A stretch of DNA of 5,293 nucleotides from Dialister sp. UBA734 (GTDB taxonomy: Bacteria > Bacillota > Negativicutes > Veillonellales > Dialisteraceae): assembly GCA_002297935.1 (NCBI GenBank), contig DBLC01000012.1, positions 5,538 through 10,830 of the forward strand. Direction: 5' to 3'. The translations under genes were made by a program, and so were the position numbers. Shown piece by piece: positions 1 to 5,201 of the stretch; positions within the stretch are counted from its first letter, which is position 1, and each line of letters starts with the position of its first letter. The notes below the pieces were generated by a model, which saw only the letters and a list, made by a program, of their open reading frames with translations, made no database searches and had not been told where the DNA came from.

Positions 1-20
1 CACTTCGCATTACGCACTAT
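1..20 (-). repeat. Partial GCGTAAT-type heptamer array at window edge
   Basis: Read on the minus strand this is ATAGT, GCGTAAT, GCGAAGT, G, which are the same 7-base units found at 4626-4653 and 5077-5104. The array is cut by the window edge, so its full length is unknown. It begins 17 bases after the stop codon of the EcfT gene. No hairpin followed by a T run is visible between 1 and 37, so the terminator of the transporter operon, if there is one, lies outside the window. Confidence 0.7.
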
Positions 21-37
21 TCCAATCTTTCGTATTT

Positions 38-910
38 TCACAAATACAACTTCGTCCAATCGTACACCATGCGAAGGGCGCCGAAGTAGAAGCCTTCTTT
101 GGAAAGCAAGTACAAAATTTTACTGACGCCGCAGCCAATGGTAAATAACAGGAAGCAGAAGCAGACCCATTTTTCTTTCCGCTCCCACGGATGTCCTTCT
201 TTTCCTTTTGCCAAGAAAAGGCCTCGACTGATGACAGAGAGGGCCAACGTGGACGACCGCCGGAGGCAACGAGCCAGGAGCGGCTTAATCATATGAGGAA
301 TATGAGTGATCACTTGGTGTCTGCCTTTTTCGCTGCCGCTTCGGAGCTGCAATGCCACCATGACTTCCCCCGCTTCGGCGGCCAACACCGGGAAGAAGCG
401 AATGGCTGTGACCAACATGAATGCCGCCTGGGGTGAAAGATGCCATGCGGTCAATCCTTTTAATAGACTTCGTGGATCGCTGGTCCAGCACACCAGAAGG
501 CCCAAGGTAATCATGGACACAGTACGCATCCCTTGGATGGCCCCATAAATGATCCCTTCTCGATAAATATAGAGCCCATTGGTCAGTGTGCCCAGCACAG
601 GAAAGCCCGGAGAAATCAGTGTCACCAGGGGCGTTCGTGGATTTTGGGCGAAGAAAAGCGACTGGCTCGCAATGGAGCCCCACAAACCAAGCAGAATGAA
701 AATCGCCAGCACCCGCCATTTATACAGTGGCGTTTTCCCAAGAAAATGAAGCACCAAGGTCCCGGTAAACAAAATAAATAAGGTGCGGGAATTGTCCACA
801 ATGATCATCATCAACGCATAGAGAAAGAGAAAAGACAATTTCGTCCGTCCATCCAAGCGATGTAGGAAGGAGGCCCCATCGCCGCCTTCCCACAATTGTC
901 TATAGGACAT
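38..910 (-). CDS. ecfT: ECF transporter transmembrane coupling protein (EcfT/CbiQ family)
   Basis: This 290-residue integral membrane protein is the T component of an energy-coupling factor importer. T proteins transmit ATPase motion to the S protein in the cytoplasmic membrane. Seen in the sequence: the N-terminal SFLHRLDGRTKL segment (14-25) typical of the family; hydrophobic helices near 25-57, 64-86, 117-142 and 247-268; the conserved TSDPRSLLKGL (143-153) and RFFP (171-174) stretches; and the two short coupling motifs, ALQLRSG (186-192) and ALSVISRG (223-230). These correspond to the two Ala-Arg-Gly-like signatures that dock into the ATPases. The length is slightly above the roughly 260 residues usual for the family, because of a C-terminal tail after the last helix. 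The ATG at 908-910 overlaps the end of the ATPase gene by 11 bases and is preceded by a full-length Shine-Dalgarno sequence, which fixes the start. The substrate cannot be deduced from this subunit. The symbol is a family name rather than proof of a shared group II module. Confidence 0.92.
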   Translation of the reverse strand: MSYRQLWEGGDGASFLHRLDGRTKLSFLFLYALMMIIVDNSRTLFILFTGTLVLHFLGKTPLYKWRVLAIFILLGLWGSIASQSLFFAQNPRTPLVTLISPGFPVLGTLTNGLYIYREGIIYGAIQGMRTVSMITLGLLVCWTSDPRSLLKGLTAWHLSPQAAFMLVTAIRFFPVLAAEAGEVMVALQLRSGSEKGRHQVITHIPHMIKPLLARCLRRSSTLALSVISRGLFLAKGKEGHPWERKEKWVCFCFLLFTIGCGVSKILYLLSKEGFYFGALRMVYDWTKLYL

Positions 911-2534
911 GGGCCATCACCTCCTTGATGGATACGCAAGGTTCGATGCCTAGCTTTTCCGACAACGTTAGCATAGGCGGAATGGAAAGACCACTCTCGA
1001 TGAGCAATTTCTTGTCACTGAAAATACGATGAGCACTGCCCTGCGCAATGAGCCGCCCTTCTTTCAAAAGCAAAATCTGATCCGCCAATTCTGTAGCCAG
1101 TTCGATATCGTGGGTACAGAAGAAAATCGTGCGCCCTTCAGAAGCCGCATACAAGAGAAGTTCCTTGATTTCCTTTAAACTTTTCTGGTCCTGCCCCGTG
1201 GTAGGTTCGTCCAGAAGGAGCAAATCATTGTCCTTCCGTGCCAGCATGGCACCGAAAACCACCCGAAGCCTCTGTCCCTTCGATAGAGCCAGCGGGAAAT
1301 CATGACGATAGTGGCGAAGATGCAATTTCGTCAGCAAATGGTCCAATTCCTCTTCGGTGAGCGTCTTATTATTCCATGACAATTCCTCTTCCACCGAATC
1401 GGTAAGGAGCATCAAATCCGCTTCCTGCCGCATATAGCCGATATGATGGCGCTGCTTTTGGGCTGGTTTTCCTAAAAGAAGAATATCTCCCAAAGTTGGC
1501 GCGTCCAAACCAGACAATAAATTCATCAGCGTTGACTTACCAGCCCCATTGAATCCCATAAGCGCATTGATGGTTCCTTTATGAATTTGGAAATTCACAC
1601 CATGAAGCGTTTCTTTTTCTGCTCCCTCATAGCGATAGTGCAAATTCTTTCCTTCCAGAATGACCGGTCCTTGTGAAATCGGTTCCTTTCTGTCCACATG
1701 CGCCGCCAGCGGAATCTGGGCTTCCTGTATTTCCTTTGCCACTTCTTCTACGTGTCCAGAAATCTTTGGCAAATGGAGCCAGCGGGACAATTTCACCGCC
1801 TGGGGTTCCCGAAGGCCATAGGCTTCTGTATTTCCTAATACATTCCAAGCTTCTTCGGTTTTGCCATCGTAGACAAATTCCCCTTCGTACATACAGCAGA
1901 TTCGAGGGAAATAGCGAGCCAGCTCGTTCACGCGGTGCTCCACCACCAGGATGGTCATATGATCTTCCCGATTCAGCGATACCAATAATTCCAGGAAATC
2001 TTTCACCCCTTGGGGATTCATCTGGCTCACCGGTTCGTCCAGAATAAGCAATTTCGGATGGGTCACCAAAATAGACGCCAGCGCCAACCGCTGCCGCTGC
2101 CCGCCGGACAAGGCATGGATGCTTCGTTCCTCAAAACCGGAAAGTCCGGTCTTCTCCAACGCCCGTTGCACTTCCGCTGCAATCACATCGGCTGGTTCTC
2201 CGCGGTTCTCCAAAGCAAATCCCACCTCATCGGCTACAGTCATGGCAAAAAGCTGGTCATCCGGCGTCTGGTACACCGTGCCCACCAGCAGACCGATATC
2301 TTCTGGTGATAGGGCCCGAAGATTTTTTCCCTGCAGCAGAATCTCTCCCGAAAGTTGTCCTTCTTCTTCATCCAAAAGCCCCGTGATGGATTTAATCAAC
2401 GTCGATTTCCCGCTGCCCGAACGGCCCGCAATGAGCACCATTTCTCCTTCTTCTATGGATAGATTCACATGCCGCAAGGTATCTTTCTTCCGAGACAGAT
2501 ACCGGCAGCACAAATCTTTGATTTCCAGCATCAT
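900..2534 (-). CDS. ECF transporter ATPase with two fused ABC domains (YkoD-like)
   Basis: This 544-residue cytoplasmic protein carries two nucleotide-binding domains, replacing the usual separate EcfA1/EcfA2 pair. Domain 1 (about 1-240) has Walker A GRSGSGKST (37-45), a Q-loop in YQTPDDQLF (Q89, the typical ECF form), signature LSGGQ (142-146), Walker B LLILDEP (162-168) and switch H200. Domain 2 (about 291-515) has Walker A GFNGAGKST (327-335), Q370, signature LSKGQ (417-421, one change from LSGGQ), Walker B LLLLDEP (438-444) and switch H475. Both catalytic glutamates (E167, E443) are present, so both composite ATP sites may be active, although the site using LSKGQ is less standard. The ATG at 2532-2534 overlaps the TGA of the S-protein gene in the arrangement ATGA, with AGGTGAT six bases upstream. 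A second in-frame ATG follows immediately. Fused double ATPases are known from YkoD-type ECF systems, and the neighbouring T and S genes support that assignment. Confidence 0.93.
   Translation of the reverse strand: MMLEIKDLCCRYLSRKKDTLRHVNLSIEEGEMVLIAGRSGSGKSTLIKSITGLLDEEEGQLSGEILLQGKNLRALSPEDIGLLVGTVYQTPDDQLFAMTVADEVGFALENRGEPADVIAAEVQRALEKTGLSGFEERSIHALSGGQRQRLALASILVTHPKLLILDEPVSQMNPQGVKDFLELLVSLNREDHMTILVVEHRVNELARYFPRICCMYEGEFVYDGKTEEAWNVLGNTEAYGLREPQAVKLSRWLHLPKISGHVEEVAKEIQEAQIPLAAHVDRKEPISQGPVILEGKNLHYRYEGAEKETLHGVNFQIHKGTINALMGFNGAGKSTLMNLLSGLDAPTLGDILLLGKPAQKQRHHIGYMRQEADLMLLTDSVEEELSWNNKTLTEEELDHLLTKLHLRHYRHDFPLALSKGQRLRVVFGAMLARKDNDLLLLDEPTTGQDQKSLKEIKELLLYAASEGRTIFFCTHDIELATELADQILLLKEGRLIAQGSAHRIFSDKKLLIESGLSIPPMLTLSEKLGIEPCVSIKEVMAHVL
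916..926 (-). promoter_or_regulatory. Strong Shine-Dalgarno site for ecfT
   Basis: Minus-strand AAGGAGGTGAT, a full match to the 3' end of 16S rRNA, ends five bases before the ATG at 910. It lies inside the 3' end of the ATPase gene and settles the 11-base overlap start for EcfT. Confidence 0.85.
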
Positions 2535-4147
2535 GATCCCATCACCTGCTTCAAACGACTTCCGATTTTGTACCCCATCCAGCTGCCGATGGTGCTATAC
2601 AACAGTCCATTCATGATCATATACAAACCGATAAACCAATCGGCATAATAGAGCCGATAGAAAAACATGAGCTGCTCCATATTGATAAACGTGATGCCCG
2701 CATCGCAGCAGCCAATCAAAAAAGAAATTCCCATGGCATAGACCGGCGATATGTCTTTCTTCCGATAGAAACCGACCACCCAGAGAGCCACTTCGATGAT
2801 TACCACCGACACGGCACAAATCAAAATGCCCACCGGTGTCACGCGGCCAAAGAGCACCGCCGACAAGAGCCAGCGCATGAGGAAAAACAAGGCCGCCACG
2901 CCGGGCTGACGAAATAGAATCAAAAGCGCCATCAAGAGTAAGTATTGCACTACCCCGGAAAGAAGCCCCGTCACCAGTCCGGAAAAAGGTCCCAAGATAA
3001 CGTGAAGGAAATCTCCCAACAGCGTCACTGGCACCACCACGCCGCCAAAAGCCAGTGCGGCAAACAGAGACACTGTGATATCCCCTTTGGCGCCAATATG
3101 AAGGATACATTTCTTTAGTGCCCGGATAGAGCAAGCTACCGCCACCAGGCAACACAGAGCCAAGCCCAATGTGAAGAGTCCCACGCTCCGTTTCTTCACC
3201 ACATGCATCGGAATTTCTGTGGTCTTCTCCGCTTCTCCATCTTGCAGCGAAATACGCAAACTGTACTCCCCTTCATTGATAGAAAAGGGATCCACATAGA
3301 GAGGAAGCACAGCCATTTGCATTTTATTTCCGTTCAGTGACAAGGTTGCTTCCGTGGCCTGGCTGTCCCGATTCACATGACCCGCTTCATCAGGAGCCGC
3401 CAAGAGTCCCGGCCGTACCTCTCCGGTTTCCTTGTCCATCAATTCTATACGGCAATGAATGGTGCGGGTGTCCTTTTTCGGATTTCGCATATCCAAAAGC
3501 AAATAGGTATTTGGCTTCGCCAGTACGCTATCCCAATCGACACCATGGCCCCCAGTGAGCCGATTCTTCATATTCTCCAGCGTCATATCGGGCACCACCA
3601 ACGTTTCCTTTTCCTGCCGGGCGTCCCGCTGTCCCGATTCATCCACCGGCACCGTCACCGCTTGGATGTACCACGAATCAGCCGGCTTCTTTCCCCTTTC
3701 CTTCTGCGGTTCTTCCGCTGCACCTACGTTAAAAGAAATCATCTGCTCCTGATGCCCTTCTGGGCTGTCCAAAGAAACAGGAATTTCGTACGATCCCTGC
3801 GAAGCTCCTTCCGGACAAACCACCGGAATGGCGGTGAACTGTTCTCCATACTGGGCTGGCAGTGTCCAGTGAATTTCAACCTGCTGCCCATCGATGGTCC
3901 AATTTTCTCCAGCCAGGGCCCGAAAGCCCTCCGGTAGCGTGAGCGTCACCGTAGCCTCTTCTGCATCGGGCTGGTTGAAATTCTGCACACTCACATAGAG
4001 CAGCTGGGTACTTCCCGGATGGGCTTCCTCTTTTTTGTCAGTGGCACTATAAGGAAAAGCTGCCGAAAGCAACGCCTCCCCTTGACAGGTCAAAGGATGG
4101 AAACAAGCACAAAGAATGCCCAGTAGAAACAATAGACGAAGGAACAT
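2531..4147 (-). CDS. Putative ECF S component fused to an N-terminal extracytoplasmic beta-sandwich region
   Basis: This 538-residue protein is the first gene of the ECF operon and the likely substrate-binding subunit. Residues 1 to about 24 form a signal peptide (Arg4, then a leucine-rich core). Residues 25-318 are hydrophilic and beta-rich. The first part (about 45-142, with YVSVQNFNQ and VTLTLPEGF) resembles NEW3/DUF11/CARDB-type Ig-like folds. A charged linker follows, then a second beta-rich block (about 205-316). A helix at about 322-341 returns the chain to the cytoplasm. Residues 355-530 contain six predicted helices (about 357-375, 383-412, 416-434, 438-461, 468-489, 503-529). This matches the six-helix S-component fold with a cytoplasmic N terminus, so the predicted topology is self-consistent. 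GPFSGLVTGLLSG, FRQPG and LFGRVTPVGI resemble YkoE-like S proteins. The ATG at 4145-4147 is preceded by AGAGGA five bases upstream. The S-component call rests mainly on fold pattern and operon context. The substrate is unknown, and a non-S membrane accessory protein is the main alternative. Confidence 0.72.
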   Translation of the reverse strand: MFLRLLFLLGILCACFHPLTCQGEALLSAAFPYSATDKKEEAHPGSTQLLYVSVQNFNQPDAEEATVTLTLPEGFRALAGENWTIDGQQVEIHWTLPAQYGEQFTAIPVVCPEGASQGSYEIPVSLDSPEGHQEQMISFNVGAAEEPQKERGKKPADSWYIQAVTVPVDESGQRDARQEKETLVVPDMTLENMKNRLTGGHGVDWDSVLAKPNTYLLLDMRNPKKDTRTIHCRIELMDKETGEVRPGLLAAPDEAGHVNRDSQATEATLSLNGNKMQMAVLPLYVDPFSINEGEYSLRISLQDGEAEKTTEIPMHVVKKRSVGLFTLGLALCCLVAVACSIRALKKCILHIGAKGDITVSLFAALAFGGVVVPVTLLGDFLHVILGPFSGLVTGLLSGVVQYLLLMALLILFRQPGVAALFFLMRWLLSAVLFGRVTPVGILICAVSVVIIEVALWVVGFYRKKDISPVYAMGISFLIGCCDAGITFINMEQLMFFYRLYYADWFIGLYMIMNGLLYSTIGSWMGYKIGSRLKQVMGS

Positions 4148-4182
4148 AGAAATCCTCTTTTCATCATTTTCTCATAAAATTC

Positions 4183-4193
4183 TATAGACTATA
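4183..4193. promoter_or_regulatory. Short palindrome at the predicted transporter transcription start
   Basis: TATAGACTATA is a perfect inverted repeat with one central base. It spans the predicted transcription start (about 4191) of the ECF operon, a position where a bound protein would block initiation. It is short and AT-rich, so chance is a real alternative. No regulator is encoded nearby. Confidence 0.25.
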
Positions 4194-4197
4194 CAAA

Positions 4198-4226
4198 ATT
4201 ATACAAAAAAAAGAGCCATTTCTCAA
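4198..4226 (-). promoter_or_regulatory. Promoter of the ECF transporter operon
   Basis: On the minus strand, TTGAGA (-35, 4221-4226) is separated by exactly 17 bases from a perfect TATAAT (-10, 4198-4203). The predicted start is near 4191, giving a leader of about 43 bases before the ATG at 4147. That leader is too short for a TPP, cobalamin or FMN riboswitch. The -35 box lies in the upper stem-loop of a terminator-like hairpin (4207-4244) and the spacer contains its T run. Confidence 0.8.
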
Positions 4227-4244
4227 GGAAAGACTCTCTTTTTT
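4207..4244. terminator. Bidirectional terminator-like hairpin overlapping the operon promoter
   Basis: AAAAAAGAG (4207-4215) pairs with CTCTTTTTT (4236-4244). After a small internal loop, TTTC (4219-4222) pairs with GAAA (4228-4231) around the loop TCAAG. Both strands end in a T run, so it has the form of a two-way intrinsic terminator. The minus-strand direction would stop read-through from rpmF just before the transporter promoter. No plus-strand gene ends here. The lower stem is only A/T plus three G/C pairs, so terminator strength is uncertain. Confidence 0.5.
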
Positions 4245-4251
4245 GGTGACG

Positions 4252-4342
4252 GGGGACTAGGTAAAGGGATTGGGGATTAGTAGCTAGGCCCTAGGGATTG
4301 GGAAATAGGGAGGAGGGAGAAATGAGGAATGAGGAATGAGTG
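4252..4342 (+). repeat. G-rich degenerate 7-base tandem array
   Basis: The sequence divides without gaps into thirteen consecutive heptamers: GGGGACT, AGGTAAA, GGGATTG, GGGATTA, GTAGCTA, GGCCCTA, GGGATTG, GGAAATA, GGGAGGA, GGGAGAA, ATGAGGA, ATGAGGA, ATGAGTG. Most follow a GGGATTR-like pattern that drifts to ATGAGGA at the right end. Strict phase over 91 bases points to tandem growth, in the style of short tandemly repeated repetitive (STRR) sequences known from cyanobacteria. It is non-coding. It includes the 11-base palindrome CTAGGCCCTAG (4284-4294). Confidence 0.8.
4294..4317 (+). other. Canonical G-quadruplex motif
   Basis: Four GGG tracts at 4294-4296, 4300-4302, 4308-4310 and 4315-4317 are separated by loops of 3, 5 and 4 bases (ATT, AAATA, AGGA). 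This fits the G3+N1-7 pattern. Further G runs lie at 4251-4255, 4266-4268 and 4272-4275. The motif is on the non-template strand for plus transcription, about 70 bases upstream of the transporter -35 box. Folding in the cell is inference. Confidence 0.6.
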
Positions 4343-4413
4343 CGGCGAGCCCTCGCATTGCTCTTATACCGATGGGTATCAAGTATCATAATTCCTTTTT
4401 ATATAGCTCGCCG
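4343..4413. repeat. Inverted-repeat element with inner hairpin
   Basis: CGGCGAGC (4343-4350) and GCTCGCCG (4406-4413) are perfect 8-base inverted arms around 55 bases. Inside, ATACC (4366-4370) and GGTAT (4375-4379) form a second small hairpin with the loop GATG. The GC-rich arms stand out in otherwise AT-rich DNA. The element follows directly on the ATGAGGA heptamers and may be one unit with them. Its function is unknown; a dispersed intergenic repeat or a folded RNA are both possible. Confidence 0.5.
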
Positions 4414-4461
4414 ATTTTAGGAAAACGGATAGAGTCATATTTCATGCAATACGATATGTAT

Positions 4462-4526
4462 AAAGGTTATTTAGGGTTATGCGAGAACGATATTCCCATA
4501 ACCTTATATACCCCTTTATAACCTTT
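4462..4526. repeat. Nested inverted repeats with an ATAACCTTT motif
   Basis: AAAGGTTAT (4462-4470) and ATAACCTTT (4518-4526) are perfect 9-base arms. Within them GGTTATG (4475-4481) pairs with CATAACC (4497-4503). The right-arm motif occurs again as ATAACCTTT at 4575-4583 and in a near form, ATAACCTTA, at 4498-4506, so alternative pairings are possible. No gene is seen here. Confidence 0.5.
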
Positions 4527-4592
4527 TGACTAGCTTTATTTCGAATATGTTAGAAATGAGGAATCAGTAGAATAATAACCTTTTTATATTCT

Positions 4593-4618
4593 GCGGCGCT
4601 TTATAAGTTGTGCGCCGC
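4593..4618. repeat. GC-rich hairpin
   Basis: GCGGCGC (4593-4599) and GCGCCGC (4612-4618) are perfect 7-base arms around a 12-base AT-rich loop. There is no T run, so it is not an intrinsic terminator. It directly precedes the heptamer array at 4626-4653. Confidence 0.5.
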
Positions 4619-4625
4619 CGCCTGC

Positions 4626-4653
4626 ATTACGCACTACGCACTTCGCATTACGT
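4626..4653 (-). repeat. GCGTAAT-type heptamer array, copy left of rpmF
   Basis: Read on the minus strand the units are ACGTAAT, GCGAAGT, GCGTAGT, GCGTAAT. Unit order is the same as in the opposite-facing copy at 5077-5104, and 26 of 28 bases agree. The array lies between the GC-rich hairpin and the rpmF terminator. Confidence 0.8.
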
Positions 4654-4679
4654 ATTAAAATCTCCAGCGAAAAAATGCA

Positions 4680-4713
4680 AAATAAAAAAGAGCCTGCATA
4701 TCACAGACTCTTT
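4680..4713 (-). terminator. Intrinsic terminator of rpmF
   Basis: On the minus strand AAAGAGTCTG (4713-4704) pairs with CAGGCTCTTT (4696-4687). The stem has ten pairs including one G-T wobble, around a 7-base loop, and runs into a T-rich tail (TTTTTTATTTT). It begins 12 bases after the rpmF stop codon. On the plus strand the wobble would become a C-A mismatch, which supports minus-strand use. Confidence 0.85.
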
Positions 4714-4724
4714 CATTTGTAAGA

Positions 4725-4910
4725 TTAACCTTCAACAGTCTTGCTTACAACCTGTTTGCCTTTATAGAAACCGCATACTGGGCATACATGATGAGGTTTT
4801 TTCAGTGCATGGCACTGTGGGCATTCCACAAGACCCGGAACAGTCAGTTTCCAATTTGCACGTCTCTTATCACGACGGGATCTAGAACTTTTTGTCTTCG
4901 GAACCGGCAT
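4725..4910 (-). CDS. rpmF: 50S ribosomal protein L32
   Basis: This 61-residue basic protein of the large ribosomal subunit matches bacterial L32: the N-terminal MPVPKTKSSRSRRDKRRANW corresponds to the usual MAVPK...RRDKRR start. A zinc ribbon follows with Cys30, Cys33, Cys43 and Cys46 (CPQC and CPVC). All four cysteines are present, so this is the zinc-binding form rather than the zinc-free paralogue some bacteria switch to in zinc shortage. Residue 2 is Pro where most L32 proteins have Ala. The ATG at 4908-4910 is chosen over an in-frame GTG at 4917-4919, because the GTG falls inside the Shine-Dalgarno sequence and the family begins at this Met. The gene has its own promoter and terminator. 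The DUF177/YceD gene that often precedes rpmF in Bacillota is not within the 383 bases upstream. Confidence 0.97.
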   Translation of the reverse strand: MPVPKTKSSRSRRDKRRANWKLTVPGLVECPQCHALKKPHHVCPVCGFYKGKQVVSKTVEG

Positions 4911-4916
4911 TTCTAG

Positions 4917-4925
4917 CACCTCCTT
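4917..4925 (-). promoter_or_regulatory. Shine-Dalgarno site of rpmF
   Basis: Minus-strand AAGGAGGTG ends six bases before the ATG at 4910. It contains the competing GTG and so decides the start codon. Confidence 0.85.
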
Positions 4926-4933
4926 ACCTATCG

Positions 4934-4972
4934 GCCGTTATGCCGTTATAGTCATTTCACTGCGTTGCAGCG
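4934..4972 (-). promoter_or_regulatory. Structured leader of rpmF: tandem 8-mer and small hairpin
   Basis: Within the roughly 90-base leader, CACTGC (4958-4963) and GCAGCG (4967-4972) form a 6-pair stem with a 3-base loop (one G-T wobble on the RNA strand). Next to it is an exact tandem duplication of GCCGTTAT (4934-4941, 4942-4949), which is ATAACGGC twice in the RNA. It could be a site for translational control, but no known leader motif is recognised. Confidence 0.3.
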
Positions 4973-5007
4973 CTCTAATAAACTTAGAGAAAATTATCAA
5001 CTTCAAT

Positions 5008-5036
5008 ATTGTACAAGCTATCGTGATTTTTGTCAA
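5008..5036 (-). promoter_or_regulatory. Promoter of rpmF
   Basis: On the minus strand a perfect TTGACA (-35, 5031-5036) is followed after 17 bases by TACAAT (-10, 5008-5013), one base from consensus. The predicted start is near 5001. This is the strongest promoter in the window, as expected for a ribosomal protein gene. Confidence 0.88.
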
Positions 5037-5076
5037 GCATTTTTCATGGAGTTTGCAACTGCCTACACCACCAAAT

Positions 5077-5104
5077 GCGTGATGCGAAGTGCGTAGTGCG
5101 TAAT
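5077..5104 (+). repeat. GCGTAAT-type heptamer array, copy upstream of rpmF
   Basis: Four in-phase heptamers read GCGTGAT, GCGAAGT, GCGTAGT, GCGTAAT on the plus strand. It is inverted relative to the copy at 4626-4653, so the two bracket the whole rpmF transcription unit. It lies about 40 bases upstream of the rpmF -35 box. Confidence 0.8.
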
Positions 5105-5201
5105 GGCAGAAGGGGCACACAAAATTTGGAAGTACCCCAATCCCCCTATTATCAATGTCATTAAGTTAAGCAAAATACGGGATGATCCCTTTTGTGATAA
5201 A

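Noticed and set aside
99..3937. Several plus-strand and alternate-frame open frames across the transporter genes
   Set aside because: They lie wholly inside well-supported minus-strand genes, lack ribosome sites and domain similarity, and are explained as shadow frames.
4102..4147. Lipoprotein signal (Leu-Cys-Ala-Cys around residue 15) in the S-like protein
   Set aside because: The match to a lipobox is loose and the hydrophobic core would be short. A standard signal peptide cut near residue 22-25 is equally possible, so no lipoprotein call is made.
4148..4191. Riboswitch (TPP or other vitamin) in the transporter leader
   Set aside because: The predicted leader is only about 43 bases, AT-rich, and has none of the conserved TPP or cobalamin riboswitch sequence blocks.
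4336..4521. Plus-strand open frame of 61 codons beginning ATGAGTGCGG
   Set aside because: Its start lies in the heptamer array, where AGGA repeats mimic a ribosome site by chance. The frame crosses inverted-repeat elements and shows no recognisable domain or codon bias like its neighbours.
4911..4919. GTG at 4917-4919 as an rpmF start giving a 64-residue protein
   Set aside because: The GTG is part of the Shine-Dalgarno sequence. The L32 family begins at the MxVPK methionine encoded at 4910.
4252..5104. CRISPR array
   Set aside because: The repeats are 7-base tandem units without unique spacers of regular length, and no cas genes are present.
4938..5120. Minus-strand 60-codon frame across the rpmF promoter and leader
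   Set aside because: It runs through the -35 and -10 boxes and the heptamer array, and has no ribosome site or known motif.
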